From Lachnospira pectinoschiza (GTDB lineage Bacteria > Bacillota > Clostridia > Lachnospirales > Lachnospiraceae), in the NCBI RefSeq assembly GCF_900103815.1, contig NZ_FNHZ01000001.1, positions 558,001 through 622,000 on the forward strand: a stretch of 64,000 nt of DNA, read 5' to 3'. Both the position numbers and the translations under genes were made by a program. This document shows positions 52,007 to 60,597 of the stretch, in pieces. The notes under the pieces are model-generated. The model did no database searches. It was not told the DNA's origin and saw nothing but the letters and a program-made list of their open reading frames with translations. Each line of letters opens with the position of its first letter. Positions within the stretch are counted from its first letter, which is position 1.

Positions 52007-53134
52007 ATGAATATTAATATAGATGAAAATGTAGGCAAGGCCGCATATATACAAATTTACGAGGCTTTAGTTTCTGATATAGTCTCAGGAATCTACCCCT
52101 ATGGTAGTAAATTACCCTCTAAAAGAGTTATTGCTGCAGATACAGAAACTAGCGTAATTACTGTGGAACATGCCATTACTCTTCTTAATGAAGAGGGTTA
52201 TACAAGGTCAAAGGAAAGAAGTGGAGTATTTGTTATATATAAAGGTGAGGACTTTAATCAAAAGCAATTAAATAAAGACCTTGACCCTGGACAAAAAGAA
52301 AGCTTTGAGGAAAAATCAAGGGAAGATTACACAGAAGAAGAGGAGGAGAAAAAAGGTGAATTCTCTCTTTCAATTCTTACAAAAACCATGCGAAGGGTAA
52401 TACTTGATTACGGGGATAAATTACTTGTTAAATCCCCTAATCATGGGGCTATTAAGCTTCGTAATGAGATATGCTTTTATCTTGCAAGAAGTAGAGGAAT
52501 TAATATTAGTGCAAAGCAAGTAATAATCGGTTCAGGTGCCGAGTATTTATATGGCCTTATTGCCCAGCTACTAGATAATAAAAGCACAATAGCAATTGAG
52601 AATCCTTCCTATAATAAAATCAGGCAGGTTTATGAAGCTATGGGACATGCTTGTGACCCTCTAGATATGACGGATTCTGGAATTGATAGTAAGCAATTAG
52701 AAAAAACTAAGGCTAAGGTACTTCATGTAACTCCTTTTAATAGTTTTCCAACTGGTATCACTGCGGATATTTCTAAGAAAAATGAATATCTAAATTGGGC
52801 AAGAAAAAGAGATGGAATAATTATAGAAGATAATTTTGATTCTGAACTCACAGTCTCAAGAAAACTAGAGGAGCCGCTTTTTTCTATGGCAGCAGATGTA
52901 AATGTAATCTATATCAATACATTTTCAAGAACCATTGCTCCTTCCCTTCGATTAGGCTATATGATATTGCCTTTAAATCTAGTAGAAGAATTTAATGAGA
53001 AACTAGGCTTTTATTCATGTACCGTACCTACTTTTGATCAGTATGTAATTGCTAGATTACTTGAATCAGGAGATTATGAAAGACACATTAACAGGGTTAG
53101 AAGACAAAGAAGGAATAATTTACATAACTTTTAA
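52007..53134 (+). CDS. MocR-like GntR/aminotransferase regulator, short and without PLP lysine
   Basis: A 375-residue protein with an N-terminal GntR winged helix (AAYIQIYEALVSDIVSGIYP, SKRVIAADTETSVITVEHAI) and a fold-type I aminotransferase-like region from about residue 130 (NHGAIKLRNEICFYLARSRG). MocR proteins usually run to 450-480 residues; this one stops at YERHINRVRRQRRNNLHNF, losing the final subdomain. At the PLP site the usual FSK is FSR (NTFSRTIAPSLRLGYM), so the Schiff-base lysine is absent. It may sense a ligand without PLP or be decaying. Divergent ECF S gene. Confidence 0.85.
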   Translation: MNINIDENVGKAAYIQIYEALVSDIVSGIYPYGSKLPSKRVIAADTETSVITVEHAITLLNEEGYTRSKERSGVFVIYKGEDFNQKQLNKDLDPGQKESFEEKSREDYTEEEEEKKGEFSLSILTKTMRRVILDYGDKLLVKSPNHGAIKLRNEICFYLARSRGINISAKQVIIGSGAEYLYGLIAQLLDNKSTIAIENPSYNKIRQVYEAMGHACDPLDMTDSGIDSKQLEKTKAKVLHVTPFNSFPTGITADISKKNEYLNWARKRDGIIIEDNFDSELTVSRKLEEPLFSMAADVNVIYINTFSRTIAPSLRLGYMILPLNLVEEFNEKLGFYSCTVPTFDQYVIARLLESGDYERHINRVRRQRRNNLHNF

Positions 53135-53198
53135 AATCTGTTATATTAACTGTACGCAATTTTTATGCAATTTTATTATAAGAAAGGCGGTAAAATTT

Positions 53199-53360
53199 AT
53201 GAATCCAATGGATGAGATTTTTAAGAATAAGAAGGATGAGGATCTTGATGAAATCGAGAAACTCTTTAAGTATGCTAAATTAGATGATGCTCCAGATGAG
53301 GATAGAAACGATAAGAGCTATAATCCTTTTAGTCATTTAGATGATGATGTAGAGGATTAA
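53199..53360 (+). CDS. Very acidic small protein (53 aa)
   Basis: The frame begins MNPMDEIFKNKKDEDLDEIE and ends NPFSHLDDDVED; AAGGCGG lies 7 bases before the ATG. More than a third of residues are Asp or Glu. No membrane segment and no known domain. It has no clear role; it sits just past the end of the short MocR gene, and its stop codon abuts the three-hairpin repeat. Confidence 0.65.
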   Translation: MNPMDEIFKNKKDEDLDEIEKLFKYAKLDDAPDEDRNDKSYNPFSHLDDDVED

Positions 53361-53493
53361 TTAGTCAAGACTCGCTCGCGAGTCTTGCGCGCCGGATTCG
53401 GGTCTGCTTCAGCAGACAAATTCCTGTCCGAATCCGTGCGCATCCTCGCGGAGCGTTTAACTCAGTCGGAGCTTGTACCCCGACTGAGTTAAA
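53361..53493 (-). repeat. Three-hairpin dispersed repeat, copy B (inverted)
   Basis: Reverse complement of the element at 12767-12903, about 85 % identical by eye. Its hairpins are, left to right, AAGACTCGC / GCGAGTCTT (53367-53386), CGGATTCGG / CCGAATCCG (53393-53436) with inner GTCTGC / GCAGAC, and TTTAACTCAGTCGG / CCGACTGAGTTAAA (53456-53493). Differences from copy A largely keep the pairing. It follows a stop codon directly and precedes a terminator. Confidence 0.88.
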
Positions 53494-53495
53494 TT

Positions 53496-53561
53496 AAAGG
53501 ACTTAGAAGATGTGGGCTTGAGATAACTCTCAAAGCTAGATACATTTTCTAAGTCCTTTTT
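53496..53561. terminator. Bidirectional terminator between acidic-protein gene and putP
   Basis: AAAGGACTTAGAA and TTCTAAGTCCTTTTT pair across a long loop. Confidence 0.75.
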
Positions 53562-53597
53562 ATTTCTTTTAAAGAAAAATGTCGTATTTATTCAAAA

Positions 53598-55112
53598 CTA
53601 CTCTGAAAGTTTTTCAACAACTTCAGTTGGAGCCTTAGTGCAAAGGCTTACGATTACATTTACAATTAAAGCAAGTAAGAATGCTGGTAATAATTCATAT
53701 ATTGCAAATGCACCGCCAAGGCCGCTAATAACGTACTTCCAAAGGAATACCACAACTGCGCCTGTAATCATACCTGAAAGGGCACCGGCCATTGTTGAAC
53801 GCTTCCAGAAAAGTGCAAGTAAAACTACTGGTCCAAAAGCGGCACCAAAACCTGCCCATGCAAAGGAAACGATTGAGAATACTGAGCTGTTAGGGTCTCT
53901 TGCAATAAAGATAGCAACTACAGAAATTAAAACAACAGTAATCTTAGCAACCTTTACTGAGACTTCGTCAGATAACTTCTTTCCAAAGAAAGTCTGGATT
54001 AAATCTGAAGAAATAGCAGAAGCAGAGGCAAGTAGCTGTGAATCTGCAGTGGACATTGTAGCAGCAAGGATACCAGCAAGAATAAGTCCTGCAATAATTG
54101 CTGGGAATAATCCGTAGCTACTCATTAAATTAGCAATGTGAATAATAACTCTTTCTGAATCAGCTGTGTTAGTAAATGTAGGAATAACGCCAGTTGCACT
54201 CATTCCAAGACCTACAATACCAATAAGAAGTGCTACTGCCATGGAAATAACTACCCAAACGCTAGCAACTCTTCTTGAAGTTTTAATCTTATTAACATCT
54301 CCAATAGCCATAAATCTAATAAGGATATGTGGCATACCAAAATAACCAAGTCCCCAAGCAAGCATTGAAATTGCAGTGATTGCTGAATAAGGTGAGGCGC
54401 TGTTAGTAGTAGCATCATGAACAGATGTAATACTAAAGAAACCTGGTAAGTCCTTAGCATTATCAATAACTGCATCAAGACCACCGGCCTGATTAATACC
54501 AAATAAAATAACAATAAATAGGGCAATTGTCATACAGATACTCTGAATAAGGTCTGTAGTACAAACGGCCTTAAAGCCGCCCATTGTACAATAAAGCGCA
54601 ATAATAATTGCACTAACAACCATGGCGAGTAAATAATTTACGCCAAATAATGTGTTAAAAAGCTTACCGCATGCGGCAAAACCTGATGCTGTATATGGAA
54701 TAAAGAAAACAACAATAATTAAAGCTGAAATACAAGTTAAGATATTTTTCTTATCTCCAAAACGCTTTGAGAAATACTCGGGAACTGTAATTGCTCCAAG
54801 AATTTCAGTTTGCTTTCGTACCTTCTTTGCTACAAAGAGCCAGTTAAGATAAGTACCTAGGGCTAAACCAAGGATTGTCCAAAATGGATCTGCAAGACCT
54901 GAAATATATGCAAGTCCTGGGATACCCATTAGTAACCAGCTACTCATATCAGAGGCCTCGGCGCTCATGGCAGTTACAAAGGGGCCTAACTTTCTACCAC
55001 CTAAGTAGAAATCGCCAGTGTCTTCGTTACCTTTTGAGAAAATAATTCCAACTACAATCATCATTACAAGATAGAGGGCAATTGTAATTATCAAACATAC
55101 TTGTGCTGTCAT
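53598..55112 (-). CDS. putP: Sodium/proline symporter
   Basis: A 504-residue sodium:solute symporter (SSS family) with about thirteen hydrophobic helices. The family signature region (GLADPFWTILGLALGTYLNW) and the sodium-site helix (SAEASDMSSWLLMGIPG) are characteristic of PutP. It should import L-proline with Na+. GGGAG precedes the ATG. It is transcribed alone, divergently from the aldolase gene. Confidence 0.93.
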   Translation of the reverse strand: MTAQVCLIITIALYLVMMIVVGIIFSKGNEDTGDFYLGGRKLGPFVTAMSAEASDMSSWLLMGIPGLAYISGLADPFWTILGLALGTYLNWLFVAKKVRKQTEILGAITVPEYFSKRFGDKKNILTCISALIIVVFFIPYTASGFAACGKLFNTLFGVNYLLAMVVSAIIIALYCTMGGFKAVCTTDLIQSICMTIALFIVILFGINQAGGLDAVIDNAKDLPGFFSITSVHDATTNSASPYSAITAISMLAWGLGYFGMPHILIRFMAIGDVNKIKTSRRVASVWVVISMAVALLIGIVGLGMSATGVIPTFTNTADSERVIIHIANLMSSYGLFPAIIAGLILAGILAATMSTADSQLLASASAISSDLIQTFFGKKLSDEVSVKVAKITVVLISVVAIFIARDPNSSVFSIVSFAWAGFGAAFGPVVLLALFWKRSTMAGALSGMITGAVVVFLWKYVISGLGGAFAIYELLPAFLLALIVNVIVSLCTKAPTEVVEKLSE

Positions 55113-55412
55113 AAGTATAAGTCTCCCTTCTTAAATTTAAATAATGTATATATAATGTAACTTTACTTATTGATATTAAAATTTATATCAAAAGCAAGTG
55201 CATAATCTACAGAGTAATTATGTTATCACAAAAGATAAATTATGCCAAATGAGTAAAGTTTCACTATGTCATAGTAACGTGCTAACAAGTCAAAGTCAAT
55301 AAATTAATATAGTATTTAACTAAAGTATTGAAAAAAATACGTTTTACCTTGGATGAAAGTATGCTATAATACCTAAAGCCTATAATTATAATTAAAGGAG
55401 GATAATATAATA
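55113..55412. other. Divergent promoter region putP / eda
   Basis: About 300 A/T-rich bases. TTTACC, 16 bases, TATAAT (about 55344-55371) is a weak promoter candidate for the aldolase. No other structure stands out. Confidence 0.5.
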
Positions 55413-56048
55413 ATGGCAGATATTTGTGAAAAGATGGAAGAACTTGGTGTTATTCCAGTCGTAGTATTAAATGATGTAAAGGATGCAGTACCTCTTGCTA
55501 AGGCATTAGTTGAAGGTGGTATCCCATGTGCTGAAGTTACATTCCGTACAGCAGCAGCTGAAGAATCAATCAGAGAAATCAAGAAGGCTTACCCAGAGAT
55601 GTTACTTATCGCTGGTACTGTTCTTACAACAGAGCAGGTAGATAGAGCTGTAGCAGCAGGTGCAGAAATGATCGTTGCTCCAGGTTTTGATCCAGAAATC
55701 GTTGATTACTGTTTAGAGAAGAAGATCCCTGTTTGCCCAGGTATCGTTACTCCTTCTGAGCTTGCTCAGGCAGTTAAGAGAGGTCTTACAAGAGTTAAGT
55801 TCTTCCCAGCTGAAGCAGCAGGTGGACTTAAGATGATCAAGGCTATGACAGCAGCTTACACTAACGTAAGAATCATGCCTACAGGTGGTATCAACGCTAA
55901 GAACATTACAGAATATCTTGAATGCGATAAGATCTTCTGCTGTGGTGGTTCTTGGATGGTTAAGGGCGACTTAATCAAGGCTGGCGAATTCGATAAGATT
56001 AAGGAAATGACAGCTGAAGCTAAGTCAATCGCTGCAAGCGTACGTTAA
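55413..56048 (+). CDS. eda: 2-keto-3-deoxy-6-phosphogluconate (KDPG) aldolase
   Basis: A 211-residue TIM-barrel aldolase that splits KDPG or a related keto-deoxy acid into pyruvate and glyceraldehyde-3-phosphate. The catalytic Glu is in CAEVTFRT, the Schiff-base Lys in RVKFFPAEAAGG and the phosphate loop in MPTGGINAKN. GGAGG stands 11 bases before the ATG. Codon bias is strongly optimised (AAG, GAA, TCT/TCA), suggesting high expression. The usual kinase and dehydratase partners are not adjacent. Likely part of uronate or Entner-Doudoroff catabolism. Confidence 0.95.
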   Translation: MADICEKMEELGVIPVVVLNDVKDAVPLAKALVEGGIPCAEVTFRTAAAEESIREIKKAYPEMLLIAGTVLTTEQVDRAVAAGAEMIVAPGFDPEIVDYCLEKKIPVCPGIVTPSELAQAVKRGLTRVKFFPAEAAGGLKMIKAMTAAYTNVRIMPTGGINAKNITEYLECDKIFCCGGSWMVKGDLIKAGEFDKIKEMTAEAKSIAASVR

Positions 56049-56091
56049 TTAGTATTTTTGTCGTAATAGAACATTAAATATGTATAAATTA

Positions 56092-56133
56092 AACCAGTCG
56101 CTAGTGTATAATTACACTTGCGATTGGTTTTTT
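56092..56133 (+). terminator. eda terminator
   Basis: AACCAGTCGC / GCGATTGGTT (one G-U) with inner AGTGT / ACACT, then TTTTTT. Confidence 0.88.
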
Positions 56134-56150
56134 ATTTTGGAGGTTTTGTT

Positions 56151-57185
56151 ATGATTTCTAATTTTGGATTTATGCCAGATGGCAAAGAAGTATTTTTAGT
56201 AGAGATTAAGAATGAACATTTTAAGGCCAAGCTTATAAGCTACGGCGCAATATTAAATAGTTTCGAGACAGTAGATAATAAGGGGAATTTATTAGATATT
56301 GTCTTAGGTTTTGATACATTAGAAGACTACATTTTACAGGATAAGTGCTTTGGCTGTATCGTTGGTAGATGTACTAACAGAATTTCTAACGCCAGCTTTA
56401 AGCTTAACGGTGAAACTTATCATTTATATAAGAACAATGCTGGAAATTCTAGCCACGGTGGAAAGGTGGGCTTTGGAAAGAAGGCTTGGGATATTAAGGA
56501 ACACACTGAGGATAGCGTAACATTTCATATTACAAGTCCTGACATGGAGGAAAACTATCCCGGTGAATTAAGCTTAGATGTGAAATATTCTCTTACAAGC
56601 ACAGGCCTTAAGCTTGAATATTTAGGACATACATCTAAGGACACAATTGTGAATTTAACTAATCATGCCTATTTTAATTTAAATGGTCATGCCGCAGGCA
56701 CTATTGAGAAACATTTACTAACAATCAATGCCGATAATTTTGTTTGGGCAAATGAAAAGACAATCCCAGATGGAAGAATCCTTCCAGTAGCTAACACTCC
56801 TATGGATTTCAGAGAAGCTACTGAAATAGGAAAGAATGTCAACTCAGATTACGATCAGATTAAGTGGGCTAAAGGTTTAGATAGAAACTGGTGCATAAAT
56901 GGCAATTTGCATGAACTTAATAAAGCTTGTGTGTTAGAAAGCAAGGAAAGCGGAATAAAGCTAACTATTTCAACAACACAGCCGGGACTTCAGGTCTACA
57001 CAGGAAACTATCTCTCTGGTAGTCGTCCTGCTAAGGAAAATGTTAACTATATAGATAGAGCAGGCGTGGCCCTAGAATGTCAGGGCTATCCAGATGCTAT
57101 TAATCATGAGAACTTCCCATCAGTGGTTTTAAGGGCCGGGGAAGAGTATAGAGAAGAGACTGTATACGAGGTTGAAGTAAAGTAG
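56151..57185 (+). CDS. galM: Aldose 1-epimerase (mutarotase)
   Basis: A 344-residue beta-sandwich enzyme that interconverts alpha and beta anomers of sugars. The active-site His is in NLTNHAYFNLNGH and the general base Glu in VALECQGYPDAI, both intact; SSHGGKVGFGKK is the family entry motif. GGAGG lies 7 bases before ATG 56151, so the longer in-frame reading from 56118 is rejected. The gene ends shortly before a region of direct repeats and hairpins that precedes the zinc operon. Confidence 0.93.
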   Translation: MISNFGFMPDGKEVFLVEIKNEHFKAKLISYGAILNSFETVDNKGNLLDIVLGFDTLEDYILQDKCFGCIVGRCTNRISNASFKLNGETYHLYKNNAGNSSHGGKVGFGKKAWDIKEHTEDSVTFHITSPDMEENYPGELSLDVKYSLTSTGLKLEYLGHTSKDTIVNLTNHAYFNLNGHAAGTIEKHLLTINADNFVWANEKTIPDGRILPVANTPMDFREATEIGKNVNSDYDQIKWAKGLDRNWCINGNLHELNKACVLESKESGIKLTISTTQPGLQVYTGNYLSGSRPAKENVNYIDRAGVALECQGYPDAINHENFPSVVLRAGEEYREETVYEVEVK

Positions 57186-57198
57186 TATCTTTTTATTT

Positions 57199-57293
57199 GT
57201 TGCAATGTAAAATCGCTACAAGTGTGGAAAGCCCGCATTAAAATTGGCTTTGCCAATGGGCGGGCGTTGGGTTGCAATATAAAATTGCAACAA
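57199..57293. repeat. 23-bp direct repeats flanking a hairpin
   Basis: GTTGCAATGTAAAATCGCTA (57199 on) recurs as GTTGCAATATAAAATTGCAA (57271 on), 72 bases apart and about 20 of 23 bases the same. Between them CCCGC...GCGGG encloses ATTGGC-TTT-GCCAAT. The second copy is itself an inverted repeat (GTTGCAAT / ATTGCAAC). Confidence 0.7.
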
Positions 57294-57295
57294 TA

Positions 57296-57360
57296 TGCAA
57301 ATAATTCGCAAAACTTATTGACAATAAAAATAGCTGGTGTTAAAATGCAAAAGGTTTGCA
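57296..57360 (+). promoter_or_regulatory. zur-znu promoter with two candidate Zur operators
   Basis: TTGACA (57318-57323), 17-base spacer, TAAAAT (57341-57346). TGCAAATAATTCGCA (57296-57310) lies just upstream and the perfect 6-3-6 inverted repeat TGCAAAAGGTTTGCA (57346-57360) overlaps the -10 end. The arrangement suits repression by the Fur-family protein encoded next. Confidence 0.7.
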
Positions 57361-57468
57361 AATTATTTTTTATGTACTATAATATTATTTTGTAGCGAGT
57401 TAATCGTAGAATAAATTTAGAACATAAAAGATCACAAGCTTAGGCTTGGTTTTAATGAGGAATAGAAT

Positions 57469-57966
57469 ATGAAAGAATATAAAACAAAAGCAAGAGATTG
57501 TATCTTGGATTATTTTAAGAATCATTGTGATGAAAGGGTAACAGCTGCAGAAGTTTACCAATTTTTAAAGGATAACGGCAATAACGTTAATCTAGCAACA
57601 ATTTATAGAAACTTAGACAAGATGAGTGAAAAGGGAGAACTATTAAAATCTAAGAATGTCTCAGATGGATGTGCCTTTTATTCATACACTGAGAAGGGGG
57701 ATTCTTGTTGTAAACATCTCCACTTACAATGTAAGATTTGTGGTCATGTTATACATTTAGAGGAAGATTTAATGAATGTCTTATATAGCTATGTTAGCGA
57801 TAAGATGGGATTTAGCCTTGATTGTAAAGAATCGGTTTTAATGGGAATTTGTTCAAATTGCAGGTTAGAGGCTGAGAAAGAAGGCGTCTATGCTTGCCAT
57901 AATGAACAAGAACATAAAGCAGGTATTTGTACCTGTGACCATCATGTTCATGCTAGTCACTCATAG
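57469..57966 (+). CDS. Fur-family metal regulator, probably Zur
   Basis: A 165-residue winged-helix regulator of the Fur superfamily. DNA-binding part: TAAEVYQFLKDNGNNVNLAT and IYRNLDKMSEKGEL. The structural zinc site is CKICG...CSNC. The C-terminal tail adds many Cys/His (ACHNEQEHKAGICTCDHH). Position directly upstream of a zinc ABC operon (15 bases to znuA) argues for Zur over Fur or PerR. GAGG precedes the ATG, at 8 bases. Confidence 0.88.
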   Translation: MKEYKTKARDCILDYFKNHCDERVTAAEVYQFLKDNGNNVNLATIYRNLDKMSEKGELLKSKNVSDGCAFYSYTEKGDSCCKHLHLQCKICGHVIHLEEDLMNVLYSYVSDKMGFSLDCKESVLMGICSNCRLEAEKEGVYACHNEQEHKAGICTCDHHVHASHS

Positions 57967-57981
57967 AAAAGGAGTTAGGAC

Positions 57982-58989
57982 ATGAAATCCATTTTAAAGA
58001 ATATAGTAACATTAGCTTTAGTCTTAACACTTGCAGTTAGTTCGTTAGTAGCTTGCGGCAGTGCGAAGAATTCACATTTACAGTCATCTTCAAATGATGA
58101 TGCTAAGTACGAAATTGTTTGTACAATTTTCCCAATTTATGACTGGGTTAAGAATATCGTAGGTGATAATGATAATGTAAATGTAACACTTCTTTTAGAC
58201 CAGGGAACTGATCTTCATAGTTTCCAGCCAACTACAGCAGATATCGCTTTAATTTCAAGTGCTGATATGTTTATCTATGTTGGTGGTGAGTCAGATGAAT
58301 GGGCAGAAGATGCAGCATCTGAAGCAAAGAATAAGAGCCAGATATCAGTAAACTTAATGGAAGTCTTAGATGATGTAATCGTTGAAGAGGAAGTTAAGGA
58401 AGGTATGCAGGCTGAAGAAGAGGAAGAAGCAGAAAGCGGAGAAGAGGAAGAAGTTGAATACGATGAGCACGTTTGGTTATCTTTAAAGAATGCCATCACA
58501 ATCGTATCTGAATTAACTACTAAGATTTCTGAAATGGATGAAGATAATATAGCAACTTATGCTGAAAATGGTGCAGAATATCAGGCTAAATTAGCAAGCC
58601 TAGATGCAGCATATCAGGCAGTAGTTGACAGCGCTAGTCAGAAGACACTATTATTTGGTGATAGATTCCCATTTAGATATATGGTGGATGACTATAACTT
58701 AGATTATTACGCTGCTTTTGTTGGTTGCTCAGCAGAAACAGAAGCAAGCTTTGAAACAATAGCATTCTTAGCAGAAAAAGTTAAGGAATTAGGACTTAGT
58801 ACAGTTCTTACAATTGAGAACTCTGATGGAAAGATTGCTAATACTGTAATTGAGCAGTCAGGAACATCTGCAACAACAGCAGTTCTTAATTCAATGCAGT
58901 CTGTAACAGCAGATGATGTTAAGAGTGGTGTTACATACTATTCTATTATGCAAGACAATTTAGAAGTATTGAAGAACGCTTTAAATTAA
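57982..58989 (+). CDS. znuA: Zinc ABC transporter substrate-binding lipoprotein
   Basis: A 335-residue lipoprotein: signal ends in the lipobox LVACG (Cys 25). The cluster A-I fold carries metal-ligand regions GTDLHSFQPTTADI, EYDEHVWLSLKN and FGDRFPFRYMVDDYN. The usual His-rich loop is replaced by an acidic loop (EEEEEAESGEEEEVEYDE). At the third ligand position Asp (GDRF) stands where His is common. It delivers Zn2+ or Mn2+ to ZnuBC. AAGGAG precedes the ATG. Confidence 0.9.
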   Translation: MKSILKNIVTLALVLTLAVSSLVACGSAKNSHLQSSSNDDAKYEIVCTIFPIYDWVKNIVGDNDNVNVTLLLDQGTDLHSFQPTTADIALISSADMFIYVGGESDEWAEDAASEAKNKSQISVNLMEVLDDVIVEEEVKEGMQAEEEEEAESGEEEEVEYDEHVWLSLKNAITIVSELTTKISEMDEDNIATYAENGAEYQAKLASLDAAYQAVVDSASQKTLLFGDRFPFRYMVDDYNLDYYAAFVGCSAETEASFETIAFLAEKVKELGLSTVLTIENSDGKIANTVIEQSGTSATTAVLNSMQSVTADDVKSGVTYYSIMQDNLEVLKNALN

Positions 58990-59024
58990 TAACTTGTATA
59001 ATATGACATGAAAGGAAGTTAAAT

Positions 59025-59774
59025 ATGTCTATTATTAAGGTTGAAAATTTAGCAGTAGGATATGAAGGTAAAGCAGTAGCGACAGACCTTAATTTTACTG
59101 TGGATGAGGGAGATTATCTATGTATTATTGGGGAGAATGGAGCAGGTAAAAGTACTCTTATGAAGACTTTGCTTCATCTTATAAAGCCAGTTTCAGGTGA
59201 ACTATCTTATATGGATGGCCTCATGCCTTATGAAATAGGCTATTTACCACAGCATACTATCGTTCAGAAGGACTTTCCTGCTTCAGTAGAGGAGATAGTC
59301 CTTTCTGGACTTTTATCAAAGAGTGGACTACGTCCATTTTATACAAAAACAGAAAAGAAGATTGCCCAAAGAGCTATGGAAAAAATGGACATTTTAGATT
59401 TAAAGAAAAAATGTTATCGTAACCTCTCAGGCGGACAAAAGCAGAGAGTTTTACTTGCTAGAGCTTTATGTGCAACTTCAAAATTACTTGTACTTGATGA
59501 ACCTGTAACAGGTCTAGATCCTAAGGTTACAGAAGATTTCTATAAGCTTATTAAGCAACTTAATGACGAAGGTCTTACAATTATTATGGTAAGCCATGAT
59601 ATGCCATCGGCTATTCGTTATTCTAGCAAGATTCTACTAGTAAACCAGACACAGAAGTTCTTTGGTAAGACAAAAGATTATATGGCTAGTACAGCAAGAA
59701 AAGAATTCGATGGCGAACTTTGCGCTTTCGGAATAGAGAATGAAGGAAAGGAGAAAGATAATGGAATTAATTAA
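59025..59774 (+). CDS. znuC: Zinc ABC transporter ATP-binding protein
   Basis: A 249-residue ATPase: Walker A GENGAGKSTLM, signature LSGGQKQRVLLARAL, Walker B LLVLDEPVTGLD, and switch His in IIMVSHDMPSAI. It powers the ZnuB permease. GGAAG precedes the ATG. The end overlaps znuB by 14 bases, typical for this operon. Confidence 0.94.
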   Translation: MSIIKVENLAVGYEGKAVATDLNFTVDEGDYLCIIGENGAGKSTLMKTLLHLIKPVSGELSYMDGLMPYEIGYLPQHTIVQKDFPASVEEIVLSGLLSKSGLRPFYTKTEKKIAQRAMEKMDILDLKKKCYRNLSGGQKQRVLLARALCATSKLLVLDEPVTGLDPKVTEDFYKLIKQLNDEGLTIIMVSHDMPSAIRYSSKILLVNQTQKFFGKTKDYMASTARKEFDGELCAFGIENEGKEKDNGIN

Positions 59775-60597
59775 TACACTCATTTATTATCTAAATTTCT
59801 CCTTTGTTAGATATGCAATTATCGTAGGAGTTTTAATTGCCCTTTGTTCATCACTTCTTGGTGTAACACTTGTATTAAAGAGATATTCCTTCATTGGTGA
59901 TGGCCTTTCTCATGTAGCTTTCGGAGCTATGGCAGTGGCGTCAGTTATGAAGCTATCTAACAACAATATACTCATTTTACCAGTAACTGTTATTGCAGCT
60001 ATTCTCTTACTTAGAACTGGTCAGAATGCTAAGTTAAAGGGTGATGCAGCAATTGCTATGCTTTCAGTATCAGCACTTGCTATTGGTTACTTACTAATGA
60101 ACGTATTTTCAACTTCTGCTAATATTTCAGGGGATGTTTGTACAACACTTTTTGGTTCAACATCAATTCTTACATTAGAGTTGTCAGAAGTTGTAATGTG
60201 TATTGTGCTTTCAATCGTTGTAATACTTACCTTTATTGTTTTTTATAATAAGATTTTTGCTGTTACTTTTGATGAAAATTTTGCAAAGGCAACAGGCACT
60301 AAAACAGACCTCTACAATCTCTTAATTGCAGTTTTAATTGCAGTAGTTATTGTAATAGGTATGAATTTAGTAGGTTCACTTCTTATTTCAGCATTAATTA
60401 TTTTCCCAGCGCTTTCAGCTATGAGAGTAATTAACCAGTTTAAGGGAGTTGTAATTGCATCAGCTATTATTTCGGTAATCTGTGCCTTAGTAGGTATATT
60501 TGCATCAATCCTTCTATCAACTCCAGTAGGTGCAACAATCGTTGCTACTGATTTAGTGGTTTACCTATTAGCGATGCTTGTAGGGAGAGCGCAGTAA
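59761..60597 (+). CDS. znuB: Zinc ABC transporter permease
   Basis: A 278-residue permease with seven to eight membrane helices (for example LIALCSSLLGVTLVLKRYSF and MNLVGSLLISALIIFPALSA). The start is ATG 59761, with AAAGGAG 7 bases upstream and overlapping the znuC end; the in-frame start at 59740 is inside the znuC ribosome-binding region and unlikely. It ends TAATG, sharing one base with tcdA. Confidence 0.94.
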   Translation: MELINTLIYYLNFSFVRYAIIVGVLIALCSSLLGVTLVLKRYSFIGDGLSHVAFGAMAVASVMKLSNNNILILPVTVIAAILLLRTGQNAKLKGDAAIAMLSVSALAIGYLLMNVFSTSANISGDVCTTLFGSTSILTLELSEVVMCIVLSIVVILTFIVFYNKIFAVTFDENFAKATGTKTDLYNLLIAVLIAVVIVIGMNLVGSLLISALIIFPALSAMRVINQFKGVVIASAIISVICALVGIFASILLSTPVGATIVATDLVVYLLAMLVGRAQ

